This document shows, in pieces, positions 56,009 to 64,000 of a stretch of DNA of 64,000 nt. Source of the stretch: Paenarthrobacter sp. PH39-S1 (GTDB lineage: Bacteria; Actinomycetota; Actinomycetes; Actinomycetales; Micrococcaceae); NCBI RefSeq assembly GCF_030063245.1, contig NZ_JASISR010000015.1, forward strand, positions 47,012 through 111,011. Direction: 5' to 3'. Each line of letters starts with the position of its first letter. Within the stretch, counting starts at the first letter, position 1. Made by a program: the position numbers and the translations under genes. The notes below the pieces were generated by a model that saw only the letters and a program-made list of their open reading frames with translations, was not told where the DNA came from and searched no databases.

Positions 56009-56414
56009 GAGAGGTAGCCCGGATCAGGAGCGGGACATAGGCTCGGGAAGAAGCAGCCAGTTGATGGCCTCAGTCCGTGAATCGAAGAAGCGTGTTGGGC
56101 ACGGAAGCTTTTGCAAACCCATGGACCAGTTTGCGAGTATCCGGTTCACAGGGCTGCTGCCGAGCAAACCGATGCGCGAAGCGGCCACATCGGATGCCGA
56201 AAACGGAGCGTGCTTGCCGGCTGAGAGAGACGGTGGCCGTCATGTCGACCGACCATGGGTACTCGGCTCCGTCCGCGATGATATCTACGGCCGCCATTGC
56301 CGCGTGCGCGTCTGTAGCTTCAATTTTTACTTTCGAGTCCCAGAGCAGGTGGATGATCCCATCCTCCCGAAGGGCTATGGTCCCTTTTCCGCCTTCAACT
56401 TCGGTCCGTTCCAC
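56009..56414 (-). pseudogene. STAS-like (SpoIIAA-type) protein, frameshifted
   Basis: GTG 56414 opens VERTEVEGGKGTIALREDGI and IHLLWDSKVKIEATDAHAAM, up to ARSVFG. From about 56200 the similarity moves to another frame, giving AASRIGLLGSSPVNRILANW and CPTRFFDSRTEAINWLL, ending near 56009. The intact form would be about 135 residues, typical of the small STAS-like proteins of Arthrobacter relatives. One indel inactivates it. Confidence 0.6.
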
Positions 56415-56607
56415 TGAATCCCCCAACCGTGATGCTCGAGCGACCGCTGTTAAAGGCGCTGCCCGGCCCCCGTACCGCCATGAGCATGCTACGGCACTTC
56501 CTGACAAATCTAATGCTGCTTGCCTGCGTTTGTGCTGGTCAGAGCGCTTTCAGTGGCGCCGGGCTGTGGAGAGGGCTGCAAACTGGTGAATGGAAAGTGG
56601 TGTGCGG

Positions 56608-56790
56608 CTAATAGTCCATTGTGATCTCGAAATCACCTATCGCCAGGCCGGTCAGTGCCGCGGCGGCGGCCGGTACCGCGTCAGGTATATCGTCCATCCT
56701 GCTGGCGCGGGCAGTCAGTTCGGGCATCTCAACTGCCTTGAGCAGGAAGTGCCCGTCCGAGGCGTCTGAGATGTAGACGTTCAGTTGCAA
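56608..56790 (-). CDS. Small HicB-like protein
   Basis: The protein has 60 residues. The pattern NVYISDASDGHFLLKAVEMP, ELTARASRMDDIPDAVPAAA resembles HicB-type antitoxin folds (partially degraded RNase H). No HicA toxin is next to it. The codon use fits an expressed gene. Function uncertain. Confidence 0.5.
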   Translation of the reverse strand: MQLNVYISDASDGHFLLKAVEMPELTARASRMDDIPDAVPAAAAALTGLAIGDFEITMDY

Positions 56791-56905
56791 GCGTCCCCGC
56801 TCCCTCCCTGGCTACTACCTAGGGCTATCGCGCATGGCATCGTGCTGGCCGTCACGCACTAGCCCGTTCGGGTGCCTTAGGAAGCTTTAAGTCTCTGAGG
56901 CGCTC

Positions 56906-57020
56906 TTAGGCCGTGTTGATCGAGTTTGATTCGATCCAGATCAGGGTGGCGGCGAGGCTGACGGCGGCAGGGTAGCTGCGGAGGAGCTTGTCGGAGCGTA
57001 TCGCGATTCCGCGCCACGCC
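56906..57020 (-). pseudogene. IS5-family transposase C-terminal remnant
   Basis: The minus-strand frame reads AWRGIAIRSDKLLRSYPAAV, SLAATLIWIESNSINTA and stops at 56906. The WRGIAxRxDK motif is the hallmark of the end of IS5/IS427-type transposases. The element abuts the 3' end of the HxlR gene, which suggests it truncated that gene. Confidence 0.75.
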
Positions 57021-57301
57021 TAGGCCTCCTCGCCACCCCAGCGTCCGAGCGCGACGATCGCCTCACGCAAGGCAAGCCCGCGATCGGTCAGCGCGTAGGC
57101 CCGGGTGTTGTGCAAGAGGGGCAGACGGGACAGTACGCCGGCCGCTTCGAGCTCGCGCAGGCGGGTCGCGAGTATGTTCGTCGGCACTCCGAGGTCGCGC
57201 TGCAGATCGCCGTAGCGCTGCGGCCCGTCGAGCAGCCGCTCCACGACGACCAGGGCCCACCGTGCTCCGACGATGTCGAGGGCCGCGGCGAGGTCGCTCA
57301 C
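57020..57301 (-). CDS. HxlR-type winged-helix regulator, 3' end altered
   Basis: The protein has 93 residues from GTG 57301, overlapping the VOC stop as GTGTGA. ALDIVGARWALVVVERLLDG and RYGDLQRDLGVPTNILATRL are the HxlR signature. The stop TAG lies exactly at the junction with the IS5 remnant, so a C-terminal segment may be lost. The DNA-binding domain is complete. It is probably coupled to the VOC gene it follows. Confidence 0.78.
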   Translation of the reverse strand: MSDLAAALDIVGARWALVVVERLLDGPQRYGDLQRDLGVPTNILATRLRELEAAGVLSRLPLLHNTRAYALTDRGLALREAIVALGRWGGEEA

Positions 57302-57726
57302 ACGGTCGGATCGGCGTCCGGCTTCATCCAAAAAGGCGAGTAGTGGTAGCCGTCGGGGTCGTCGAACTGGCGCTGGTACATGAAGGGGTAGTCGTCCGTG
57401 TCACCGATCCGCCCGCCGGCGGCGCCGGCGCGCTCGGCGAGCTCGTCGACCGCCTCGCGGCTGCCGAGGTCGAACGAGACCGTGACCTTCGAGGGGGTGT
57501 CGGGTCCACCGACAAGCTCCTCGGCACCGCCGACGCTCGCATACATCTCGCGGCTGCCGAGCATGATGTACTGCTCGGGCGCGATCGCGAAGCACGACAC
57601 GTTGTGATCGGACATCTCGGCGTTGAGGGTCCAGCCCAGGGCGGTGTAGAAGACGGTCGCGCGCTCGACACTCTCGACCGGGCAGGTGATGAAAAGGCTC
57701 ATGCGGCCCATACTTGCAAAATGCAA
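57298..57726 (-). CDS. VOC-family protein
   Basis: The protein has up to 142 residues; ATG 57708 (MGRMSLFITC) is an alternative start. MSLFITCPVESVERATVFYT begins the first module. DPDGYHYSPFWM near the end is the usual second-module terminus. It forms a two-gene unit with the HxlR regulator. Probably a small-molecule binding or modifying enzyme. Confidence 0.82.
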   Translation of the reverse strand: MHFASMGRMSLFITCPVESVERATVFYTALGWTLNAEMSDHNVSCFAIAPEQYIMLGSREMYASVGGAEELVGGPDTPSKVTVSFDLGSREAVDELAERAGAAGGRIGDTDDYPFMYQRQFDDPDGYHYSPFWMKPDADPTV

Positions 57727-58790
57727 GTGTTACGTCAAGTCCCGGCCGAGCGCTCCCGCGACTTGCAGGCGTGTGGGAGCACATTCAGAGGTACGGCCGA
57801 GTAATAGGGACCAGACCGTGCGTTCGGCATTGGTGCAGACAGGGATCCGGCTCCGCGGCCGGGTCGACACGATCCTGCATGGTGGCGCAGGGACTGTTCA
57901 ACGCGGAGGGCAAGGTTTGCCAGGCGTTGGGCGCCCACCATTTGGCTGGAGGTACGAAGACTGAGCGCGCTGGCCAGGTATCACCCAGCACAGGGCCTTA
58001 CACATCGAGGCCCCTGCCCCGGGGCAAGGGCAGCTTGTCACTACCTACTCTGGTGATTTAGACAACCCGGAACCGGACGGAAACCCTTCGGTGGTCAGGG
58101 TCGATTCCTGTTGGGAGTCTCTCGTGTCAGACGTTTGGGGAGCGCTCGATCCAAACCTTAGGGTTGCCGTCGCTGCCTTCCCTCTGCAGGGCCCGAGCTT
58201 CCTTTCCGGAATCGTGAAGAACAAGCATGAGTGAAAACTGAACCCAGGCAGGAGAGGCTAGATGAAACAACTGAAGGCCAGGAGCATGCACCTTCGCGAG
58301 CGTCGCCTTTCTAAGCGGCGTTGCTAGCGGGGTACGCCCGCCGGGTTCATTTGGTCACTTTGGAGCTGTGGGACCGCCGTGCGCTTTTTGTGACCCATGG
58401 TGCGGTGATTGATCAGGAACCGAGCGAGGCGGGCATGCGGCTCAGTGAAGTTGGGGCCGTCCGGGCGAACCACCAGTTCCCGCTCAAGCCGATTCCGACG
58501 TCGACTGGCTCGCCAACCCTCCGAAGGGCCACCAACACGAGCTAATCACAAACGATCACCATGCTTTGGAGTGGGACAGGTTTTACCTCGACGTAGATCG
58601 ATTTGTTACGGGCCGCTGCGCTCACGAGAAGGTGTTCAGCTTCAGTGATTGGCGTCGGCGCCAGCCAGCATGTCATCATCCTGGTCGGACAATGGCGTGG
58701 ATATTAATCGCATGCCCGGCGCGGATCATTTGAACAGGGCGCCATTACTGGTTCACGAACGCCCCCGCGTCCGGCACCCGTTGGTGCTTG
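57727..58790. other. Long stretch without an assignable gene
   Basis: No recognised family. One plus-strand frame around 58495-58720 (DVDWLANPPKGHQHELITND; EWDRFYLDVDRFVTGRC) looks protein-like but has no start or family. It may be the tail of a decayed gene. The rest is featureless. Confidence 0.4.
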
Positions 58791-59132
58791 TTACCGTCCT
58801 TGGAGAAGTAGCAGCGCAATCTTATCCAGGGCCCAGAGGATTAGGCCGATCCCTCCGACGAGAGCGAAGCCGACGGAGCACAGTGCGACGAACGCACCAC
58901 CGAAGAGACTTGCTTCCAGAAGAAATTGAAATAACGGGTTCAGCGGCACCGCGGCCTTTGGCGAGAGGAACAAACCCCATACAACAGCAACGGCGATCGG
59001 GGCAGTGATCATTGCTACCCACCGCCATCCGTCGTTAAAAGTGAGGTAGCCCCATATTGCATACCCCGCAAGGAGGGCAAGCTCAAGCAGAAAAGCCGCC
59101 GTAAGGGCTGCTGCCGAGGCCACGGACGTCAT
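58791..59132 (-). CDS. YrdB/DUF2568 membrane protein
   Basis: The protein has 113 residues with four hydrophobic segments, including FLLELALLAGYAIWGYLTFN and MITAPIAVAVVWGLFLSPKA. The phrase WGLFLSPKA followed by PLNPLFQFLLEASLFGGAF is typical of DUF2568 (YrdB). Its ATG overlaps the TetR stop (ATGA), so it is third in the hydrolase-TetR-YrdB operon. Confidence 0.78.
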   Translation of the reverse strand: MTSVASAAALTAAFLLELALLAGYAIWGYLTFNDGWRWVAMITAPIAVAVVWGLFLSPKAAVPLNPLFQFLLEASLFGGAFVALCSVGFALVGGIGLILWALDKIALLLLQGR

Positions 59133-59713
59133 GAGGAGCCTGCTTTTACAGTCGCAGACCAGGAACGGAGGACTATGTCGACAGACCGGATGAGCCGTTC
59201 AAATGAGCGGCCCGTGTCCTGGGCCAGTTTGAAGCCGCCTTGAAGCTCCAGGGCGATGAAACCGTGCAGGATACTGCGGAGCAACCGAACGGCGTCGATA
59301 AGGTCAGGGCCGGAGAGGTTGTAGGCTCGCAGGGCAGAGCCGATGACGTTGATGAGTTCGTTGGAAACCTTCACGTATTCCAGGTCGTCGGGGTCCGGCG
59401 CTATCTGCACCGCCGTGTAACGGCCGGGATGTTTCTGCGCCCAGGTGCGCAGGGTTGTTGCGACCGCAATGAGCGCGTCTTCCCCGGAGCGCCCGGACGC
59501 TGCCGCGCCGAGCAATCCGGTGAGATCAGTGGCCGCACTGCAGCCGATGGCGCGGCGAACGTCGTCGAGATCGACGACGTGACGATACACACCGGGTGGG
59601 GCGATTCCAACCTTCGAAGCGATCCGCGTTATGGTCAGTTCTTCGAGACCGCTCTCGTCCGCGAGGTCCGCAGCCTGGCGAACGATTGCGGCCCTGTTGA
59701 GCCGTTCACGCAT
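59129..59713 (-). CDS. TetR-family regulator
   Basis: The protein has 194 residues from ATG 59713, overlapping the hydrolase stop by 8 bp. A longer frame to 59797 lies inside the hydrolase gene. The HTH is AADLADESGLEELTITRIAS then KVGIAPPGVYRHV. The C-terminal ligand domain includes LRTWAQKHPGRYTAVQIAPD and ILHGFIALELQGGF. It probably represses its own operon through the palindrome at 60520. Confidence 0.85.
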   Translation of the reverse strand: MRERLNRAAIVRQAADLADESGLEELTITRIASKVGIAPPGVYRHVVDLDDVRRAIGCSAATDLTGLLGAAASGRSGEDALIAVATTLRTWAQKHPGRYTAVQIAPDPDDLEYVKVSNELINVIGSALRAYNLSGPDLIDAVRLLRSILHGFIALELQGGFKLAQDTGRSFERLIRSVDIVLRSWSATVKAGSS

Positions 59714-60521
59714 TCCGGTGGCCAACCCGTTGGAGAAACGCTGCGATTGGCGGAACCGTTTCCTTGGCCCGTTCGGACATCGGGTAATGCCCGGCATCGG
59801 GGATCATCAGTACGGAGCCGTGCAGAGCCTCCGAGATCCACGCCGCCTCTGCGTCTGGATCCGGAAAATCACGATCCCGAGTGCCCATGATGATCAGCGT
59901 GGGTGCCGTTACGCTGGAGAGTGCCTCCTGTGCTGGCTGGTGCGAACTGTGCGAGGTGCGCCGAAATGCACGCCACCGCCCGGGCCGCGAAAGGCTCGCG
60001 CGCACTTCTGCCTCGTGCTCCGCCCGATCGGGCGGCCCTTTGGTAGGACTCAACGACGAGAAATAAGCGCACCAGACCGCCGGACCCCACGGACGCAATA
60101 GGGCCAGTTGAAGCAGAGCGGATCCAAGCTTCGATCCTCTGTTTCTGACGAATGGACCAATAAGCACGAGGGCTGAGATCAGATCAGGGCGCCGCGCCGC
60201 GGCGATCACAGCGCCAGCCGCACCCATCGAGTTGCCGAGGACCGCAGCGGGGGCTCCGAGGTGTTCGATAAGCGCAACAATGTCCCCGGCCAGTGCCTCG
60301 TCGTCATAGGAAGGGAAACTGGAACTGCTCCCTCCGTGTCCCCGAAGATCCATCATCGCAACTCGGTATCCGGAGGCAGTGAGTATCGGGGTTACGCGAC
60401 GAAAACTGCTGCGCAGATCGCCCATCCCCGGAACACACAACACGAGCGGGCCCTCGCCCGTGACCTCGAACGCAATCTTGCCGCCATCGCGCCCGATCGT
60501 TGACATACCGTTCATCATCAT
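59706..60521 (-). CDS. Alpha/beta-fold hydrolase
   Basis: The protein has 271 residues from the first of three tandem ATGs (60521); frames further upstream overlap the operator. The nucleophile elbow GNSMG gives Ser98. The oxyanion region is CVPGMGDLRSSF, the acid turn MGTRDRDFPD, and the His is in IPDAGHYPM. No ribosome site is visible, so a leaderless message is possible. It heads the hydrolase-TetR-YrdB operon. Confidence 0.82.
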   Translation of the reverse strand: MMMNGMSTIGRDGGKIAFEVTGEGPLVLCVPGMGDLRSSFRRVTPILTASGYRVAMMDLRGHGGSSSSFPSYDDEALAGDIVALIEHLGAPAAVLGNSMGAAGAVIAAARRPDLISALVLIGPFVRNRGSKLGSALLQLALLRPWGPAVWCAYFSSLSPTKGPPDRAEHEAEVRASLSRPGRWRAFRRTSHSSHQPAQEALSSVTAPTLIIMGTRDRDFPDPDAEAAWISEALHGSVLMIPDAGHYPMSERAKETVPPIAAFLQRVGHRNA

Positions 60522-60559
60522 GTTACGAAGCATAACATAACTAGTATGGTTAGTAACAT
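60520..60559. promoter_or_regulatory. TetR-type operator
   Basis: ATGTTACGAAGCATAACAT (60520-60538) has perfect 6-bp arms. A second GTAACAT lies at 60553-60559, pairing with the first ATGTTAC. The site overlaps the hydrolase start region, a position suited to autorepression by the TetR protein. Confidence 0.6.
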
Positions 60560-60809
60560 CGCGCCTGAATCTTCTCACCCGACCCGTCCCGGTTGGCGTA
60601 AGTCCGCGGCCAAGCGTGTCATCGGAGACCATCAGCAGCTGCGCCACCACCGCCGGGTCAGCCTATTCCATGTCCCCTTCGCCGAATCCCGTGCATGCTG
60701 CTTCGTGATCTCCCCACGCCTCCCATCGGTGGGCCCCATCGCCACCACCGGGCCCCTTCAGGCCTATGATTTTATGCGCAGGCAGGCGATCCACCTCGCG
60801 CTTTCCAGA

Positions 60810-60990
60810 GTCCAAAAATAAGAACTGATCAACGCCGACCGCTTCCAGGTAGGAGTCCTCGTCACACATAGCAGACAGCGATGACAAAAGTGGAAAGCAG
60901 GCGATGATTGTCCTAGTCAGTCAACGGTTCCGCCACCCGGTCGCCCGACTATGGCAACGCTAATCGATCCCTACGAACAGCTGAAGTCCC
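60810..60990 (+). pseudogene. Relic of a DHFR-like/AHSA1 gene junction
   Basis: The sequence matches the 3' end of reductase copy 1 (AACTGATCA..CCGACCGCTTCC, AGGAGTCCT) and the start of the AHSA1 gene at 5196 (CAACGGTTCCGCCACCC, then CGACTATGGCAACG) in the same order. It has small indels and a stop after RHPVARLWQR. It is what remains of a second copy of the 5.1-5.3 kb region. Confidence 0.7.
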
Positions 60991-61065
60991 TCACTTTCGC
61001 ATGCCAGATCGGCCGGCAGGACTTGATACTGTTTTCGTTGGTGGGAACGGACTCGGCATTGCAGG

Positions 61066-61332
61066 CTAAACCTCTTCTTCACTCGTGCCCAGTGCCCGCC
61101 GCTGTCTTGCGAAAGTGCCTCGACTGTAAGCCAGCAGGAGCAACGACATAACAAGTCCGGACACTACTGCCGCCGCCAGGGCCACCGTTATTTCGTTGGT
61201 GAGCAGCCCGAACCCGCCGAGAACGATCATTGACGCGCCAAGGATATAGAACATTCGTTCGCGAAAAGCCCAGGCAAATCTCCTAACGGAGTGAAATCGT
61301 CGGGATATGGTTCGCTGCCTCCAGCGCATCAA
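61066..61332 (-). CDS. Small two-helix membrane protein
   Basis: The frame has up to 88 residues, with two hydrophobic segments (MFYILGASMIVLGGFGLLTN; ALAAAVVSGLVMSLLLLAYS) and a charged tail ending SEEEV. An internal ATG at 61254 would give 62 residues. No ribosome site is clear. Unassigned and possibly a gene fragment. Confidence 0.4.
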   Translation of the reverse strand: MMRWRQRTISRRFHSVRRFAWAFRERMFYILGASMIVLGGFGLLTNEITVALAAAVVSGLVMSLLLLAYSRGTFARQRRALGTSEEEV

Positions 61333-61448
61333 GCGCTAGAGCCTCCGCGGCGTATTTCTGCAGCGAGTTCGCTGAGGCTTCCCCATTAGACTCGCGATCG
61401 ACTTGGGGACGCTTCAGCTCGGGATTAACCACGCGATAGATTTGTTGC

Positions 61449-62171
61449 ATGTTGACGCCGAACCTTTTGGAGATATCCCCTTCGCTGTACCGGCTGCGCA
61501 TCGAAGGCGGTCTGGCCCACCTATTGAACTCCTATATCTGGATCGACGCTGACGGGGTGACGCTGATCGACACTGGGTGGCCGGATAGCGCGCAACTCAT
61601 CTCAGATTCACTGTCGACGCTCGACCGAGGTCACAGCGATGTGAGACGGGTTATCCTTACCCACTTCCATGACGATCACAGCGGGTCCGCCGCGGAGATA
61701 GCCAACTGGGGAGACGTGGAGGTAGTGGCCGGCCGCGACGAGGCGGCATACGTTACTGGCGCCGAGCAAGGGCCTGTGGCGGTACTCACCGCGAAGGAGA
61801 AGTCAATAGCCGGTGAAGTCACTCAGCCTCCGCATGGACCAGCATGCCGGGTGGATCACCTGGTCGACGATGGAGACGTACTCGACTTCGCCGGTGGGAC
61901 ACGCGTGATTACGACCCCTGGCCACACGCCCGGAAGCATCGCACTGTACCTGCCAGAACCTTCCGTGGTGCTCACCGGAGACAGCGTGGCCGAGTTCGGT
62001 GGCGACGTCATCCTCGGGGTGATCAACACCGATCGCGCGGAAGCCTCTCGATCCCTCATCCGCCTTGCGGAAACAGGCGCGGATGTTGCCGGCTTCGGAC
62101 ACGGCGAGCCGTGTCTGTCCGAGGCAAGTGCACGGATTCGAGCGGCGATCGATCCGTTCTCCGACGTGTAA
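61449..62171 (+). CDS. MBL-fold metallo-hydrolase
   Basis: The protein has 240 residues. The zinc motif THFHDDHSGS gives His72, His74, Asp76 and His77. Further metal ligands are in TPGHTPGSIALYL and GDSVAEFGG, with the last His in GFGHGEP. It belongs to the glyoxalase-II-like group of the metallo-beta-lactamase fold. The substrate is unknown. It is monocistronic. A weak antisense frame overlaps its 5' end. Confidence 0.85.
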   Translation: MLTPNLLEISPSLYRLRIEGGLAHLLNSYIWIDADGVTLIDTGWPDSAQLISDSLSTLDRGHSDVRRVILTHFHDDHSGSAAEIANWGDVEVVAGRDEAAYVTGAEQGPVAVLTAKEKSIAGEVTQPPHGPACRVDHLVDDGDVLDFAGGTRVITTPGHTPGSIALYLPEPSVVLTGDSVAEFGGDVILGVINTDRAEASRSLIRLAETGADVAGFGHGEPCLSEASARIRAAIDPFSDV

Positions 62172-62241
62172 CTATCAACTACTCCCGATAAATCACTCAC
62201 GGCTGGCCTTGCCCGAGGTCAGTATTCGGCCAGCTTCCGGT

Positions 62242-62510
62242 TCAGTCAGACAGACGATTCCTCAACCGATGTCCGCGGCAGATCCAGGTGACCACTGGGG
62301 TTCCCGACCAGGCCTTGTCGGACGAGCCGAGCGCGTCGAAGAGCGCCCGCAGGCAGCCGGGGAACGGATCGTCATCGGACTGTACGTAGAAGAGCACCGG
62401 GGCAGCAACCAGCGGAGCCAAGGCGATCGGACCATCGGCAAGCCCGAGCACCGCGGCGACGATCCGCGGCTCGGCGGCTATTAGCGGAAATCCGACCCGA
62501 GCACAACAGT
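62242..62510 (-). pseudogene. Alpha/beta hydrolase C-terminal remnant
   Basis: The minus-strand frame reads PLIAAEPRIVAAVLGLADGP, LVAAPVLFYVQSDDDPFPG and LRALFDALGSSDKAW. This is the lid-to-acid end of a dienelactone-hydrolase-like protein, the DD being the acid turn. The His-containing end is out of frame and the N-terminal nucleophile part is absent. Confidence 0.5.
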
Positions 62511-62670
62511 AGCCGATCCGCTTGCGGATGAGGGCCGATCCCACACACGACCGCTCAAGTCAGTTCTGGCCAAACTACAACGCGTCGTGCGATCGAGGAC
62601 GAGTGTTAGCTACTCTGGGGCGCCGAACATATAGGCGCGACGGGCGACCGGTGACATCAAATCCGGACAA

Positions 62671-62985
62671 GTGATGCTCCAATCTGTGCCTGCCAACCTG
62701 AATTGGGTCGTGAAGATGTGTCGCTGGTTAGGCATCGCGACGTCCGGTTTCTACCATTGCCTGACGTCCCCGCAGTCGGCGACCGCAACTCGCCGCAAAG
62801 CGATCTTAGAGCGGATCCGGCACTATTTCGAGGAGTCCGAAGGCACTTACGGTTATTGCCATATCCATGCCGACCTCGCCGAAGAACATGTCCAGTGCTC
62901 GCCGAAACTTGTGCTGCAGCTCCTGCGCCAGGAGGGCCTGGCGGCCGTCAGAGGTGCGGCACGCCTCGACGGGATCGCGTCATCC
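62671..62985 (+). pseudogene. IS3-family transposase OrfB fragment
   Basis: The frame VVKMCRWLGIATSGFYHCLT, RRKAILERIRHYFEESEGTY, GYCHIHADLAEEHVQCSPKL matches the N-terminal (HTH_21) part of IS3-type OrfB. The DDE catalytic core is missing and the frame degenerates after about residue 100. No OrfA is present upstream. Confidence 0.75.
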
Positions 62986-63039
62986 AGTTGCTGGTGGACG
63001 GAGCCATGGGTGCTCGAAGGTGGTGATCACAACGGATGA

Positions 63040-63812
63040 AAAGCACCTCAGATTGAGACAAAAGGGGGCTGTGTACATTGTGCACGGATTTGGCCTCGTA
63101 CTGAGTCGTACATCGGTCGGATTGCTTGGGATTCGGCATGTTTCCGGGACTTCCCAGTGTTTGCAGGGGCTGGAAGCCGGTTCGAGTCCCACCTTGGGCA
63201 CGGTAAAGCCGCAGGTCAGAGGCATATTGACCTGTTGAGTGTGTACAAAGCGTGCACATTTGGTGCTCATGGGACGCCTTGTCGGTGCTGGTTGCCTACG
63301 TCATGGCGTCGCTCCTCTCCTGGCCGCTGGGTTGACTGGCATCTTCGTTCCTTCCTTTCGGGCTGGTGGCCCTTGTTGTTTCTTGTACCTGTTCATGGCG
63401 GCTGCAGCCCTTTACGACATGACTAGCGGGAAAAAAGTTGTCGGGGACTGTTACCGTGGGCACGCCCGTCCCGGCGTCGAAGGGTGTGCGTGTTCGGTTC
63501 TCGATCAGCTGGACGAAGAACCACACAATGGGGTCCCTGCAGCGGTGAAGCTAGGTCAGCGTAAATCCATCCCGGCGCGGGACTTGCCGTTGGTCAGGGA
63601 GGCTGGCGGAATGGACACCGGGCTCGCGGCCAAGAGCACGTTAACGGGACGGCTTTGCTGACTTCTCCGGGTGTTACCCGTCGCGTTAGTTGACGATGGA
63701 GACGTCGGGATCGGTGACGATGGGCTGGGTTTGAAAATGCCCCACCAGATGGTTTCCGGCGGGGCATTCGTCAGGCTGGTGACGTGGTGATCGTTATCGG
63801 TGACGCGGGATT
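63040..63812. other. Gene-free terminal stretch
   Basis: Frames on both strands (for example 63239-63661) have no family features I recognise. GGTTCGAGTCCC near 63180 resembles a tRNA T-loop but no cloverleaf can be built around it. Confidence 0.4.
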
Positions 63813-64000
63813 TTACTCGCTGTTTTCGGTGATCGCTGATTGCGCGGCGGCCAGGTCCACGATGGTCTTGTCCGCGGCGTAGGTCGCGATCAGGGCGGAG
63901 ATGGCCAGGTTGTTGATGGCCCGGGGTGGCCCCGGGCAGAGTCGTGGATCGCGGCGACGGCGTCGTCGGAGAAGAGGGTGTTGGATCTACCGGCGTATTT
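63813..64000 (-). pseudogene. Transposition-type AAA ATPase, C-terminal end, frameshifted
   Basis: Entering from the window edge on the minus strand, YAGRSNTLFSDDAVAAIHDS ARGHP is followed by a one-base deletion at about 63928. The other frame then gives INNLAISALIATYAADKTIV and AAAQSAITENSE, ending at 63813. This is the C-terminal helical lid of ExeA/TniB-like ATPases that accompany DDE transposases. The rest lies outside the window. Confidence 0.6.

Noticed and set aside
61283..61501. Minus-strand frame with an HTH-like stretch (ISKRFGVNMQQIYRVV)
   Set aside because: It overlaps the start of the well-supported MBL hydrolase in antisense and has no ribosome site or family support.
63165..63225. 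tRNA-like T-loop (GGTTCGAGTCCC) near 63180
   Set aside because: No matching acceptor, D or anticodon stems can be built, and the flanks of the loop do not pair. It could be a fragment of an attachment site but cannot be supported.

Overview
The window is GC-rich DNA with dense overlapping ATGA/GTGA gene junctions, GTG starts and several probable leaderless genes. The protein families (ECF42 sigma factors with DGPF/YCII partners, mycothiol-type maleylpyruvate isomerase, HxlR/MarR/TetR regulators, ISL3 elements) point to an actinobacterium, most likely an Arthrobacter-like member of the Micrococcaceae. No rRNA, tRNA, CRISPR array or core housekeeping operon is visible. The many broken genes and IS remnants suggest an accessory island or plasmid segment.

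Layout. 1-8.4 kb: a partial helicase-associated-repeat protein, a truncated AraC gene, a divergent MarR/membrane-protein pair, an ArsR-AHSA1-hydrolase-DUF998-reductase-AHSA1 operon, a second RibD-C/DHFR-like reductase, a frameshifted LysE exporter and a decayed ISL3 transposase. 8.4-21 kb: an alpha/beta hydrolase-MFS-SnoaL operon facing the first ECF42 module (A), then modules B and C with remnants between them. 21-28 kb: a leaderless ArsR-AHSA1-DUF1579-DUF998-VOC operon, a quinone oxidoreductase/EthD/sigma-factor group and an ISL3 fragment. 28-35 kb: a rifampicin monooxygenase (rox) preceded by a short upstream ORF, an ISL3 relic, a GT39 membrane glycosyltransferase and an APC permease. 35-50 kb: a second SnoaL-type sigma factor, four further DHFR-like reductases, an inverted truncated copy of module B (D), a nonsense-riddled ECF42 gene (E), two AraC regulators and the MFS-DGPF-ECF42 module F. 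50-64 kb: a HEPN-motif protein, an SDR/membrane protein/MarR locus, a truncated Mrr-like nuclease, a pentapeptide-repeat protein, VOC-HxlR, hydrolase-TetR-YrdB, an MBL hydrolase, and IS3, IS5 and AAA-ATPase transposition remnants.

The unifying feature is an unusual concentration of ECF42 sigma-factor loci: four intact, two damaged and one C-terminal relic. They travel with DGPF proteins, DHFR-like reductases, hydrolases and MFS exporters. Several carry a recognisable TGTC-N17-CG promoter. One promoter is a near-perfect palindrome that should fire in both directions, joining module A to the hydrolase-exporter operon. Seven DHFR-like reductase genes, plus a degraded eighth, are scattered among them. 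A second candidate regulon is marked by four copies of a TGGCAG/CTGCCA element, one of them immediately in front of a DJ-1/AraC-type regulator. The region reads as a repeatedly duplicated and decaying stress/detoxification island. No single genuinely new enzyme system can be proven from sequence alone.
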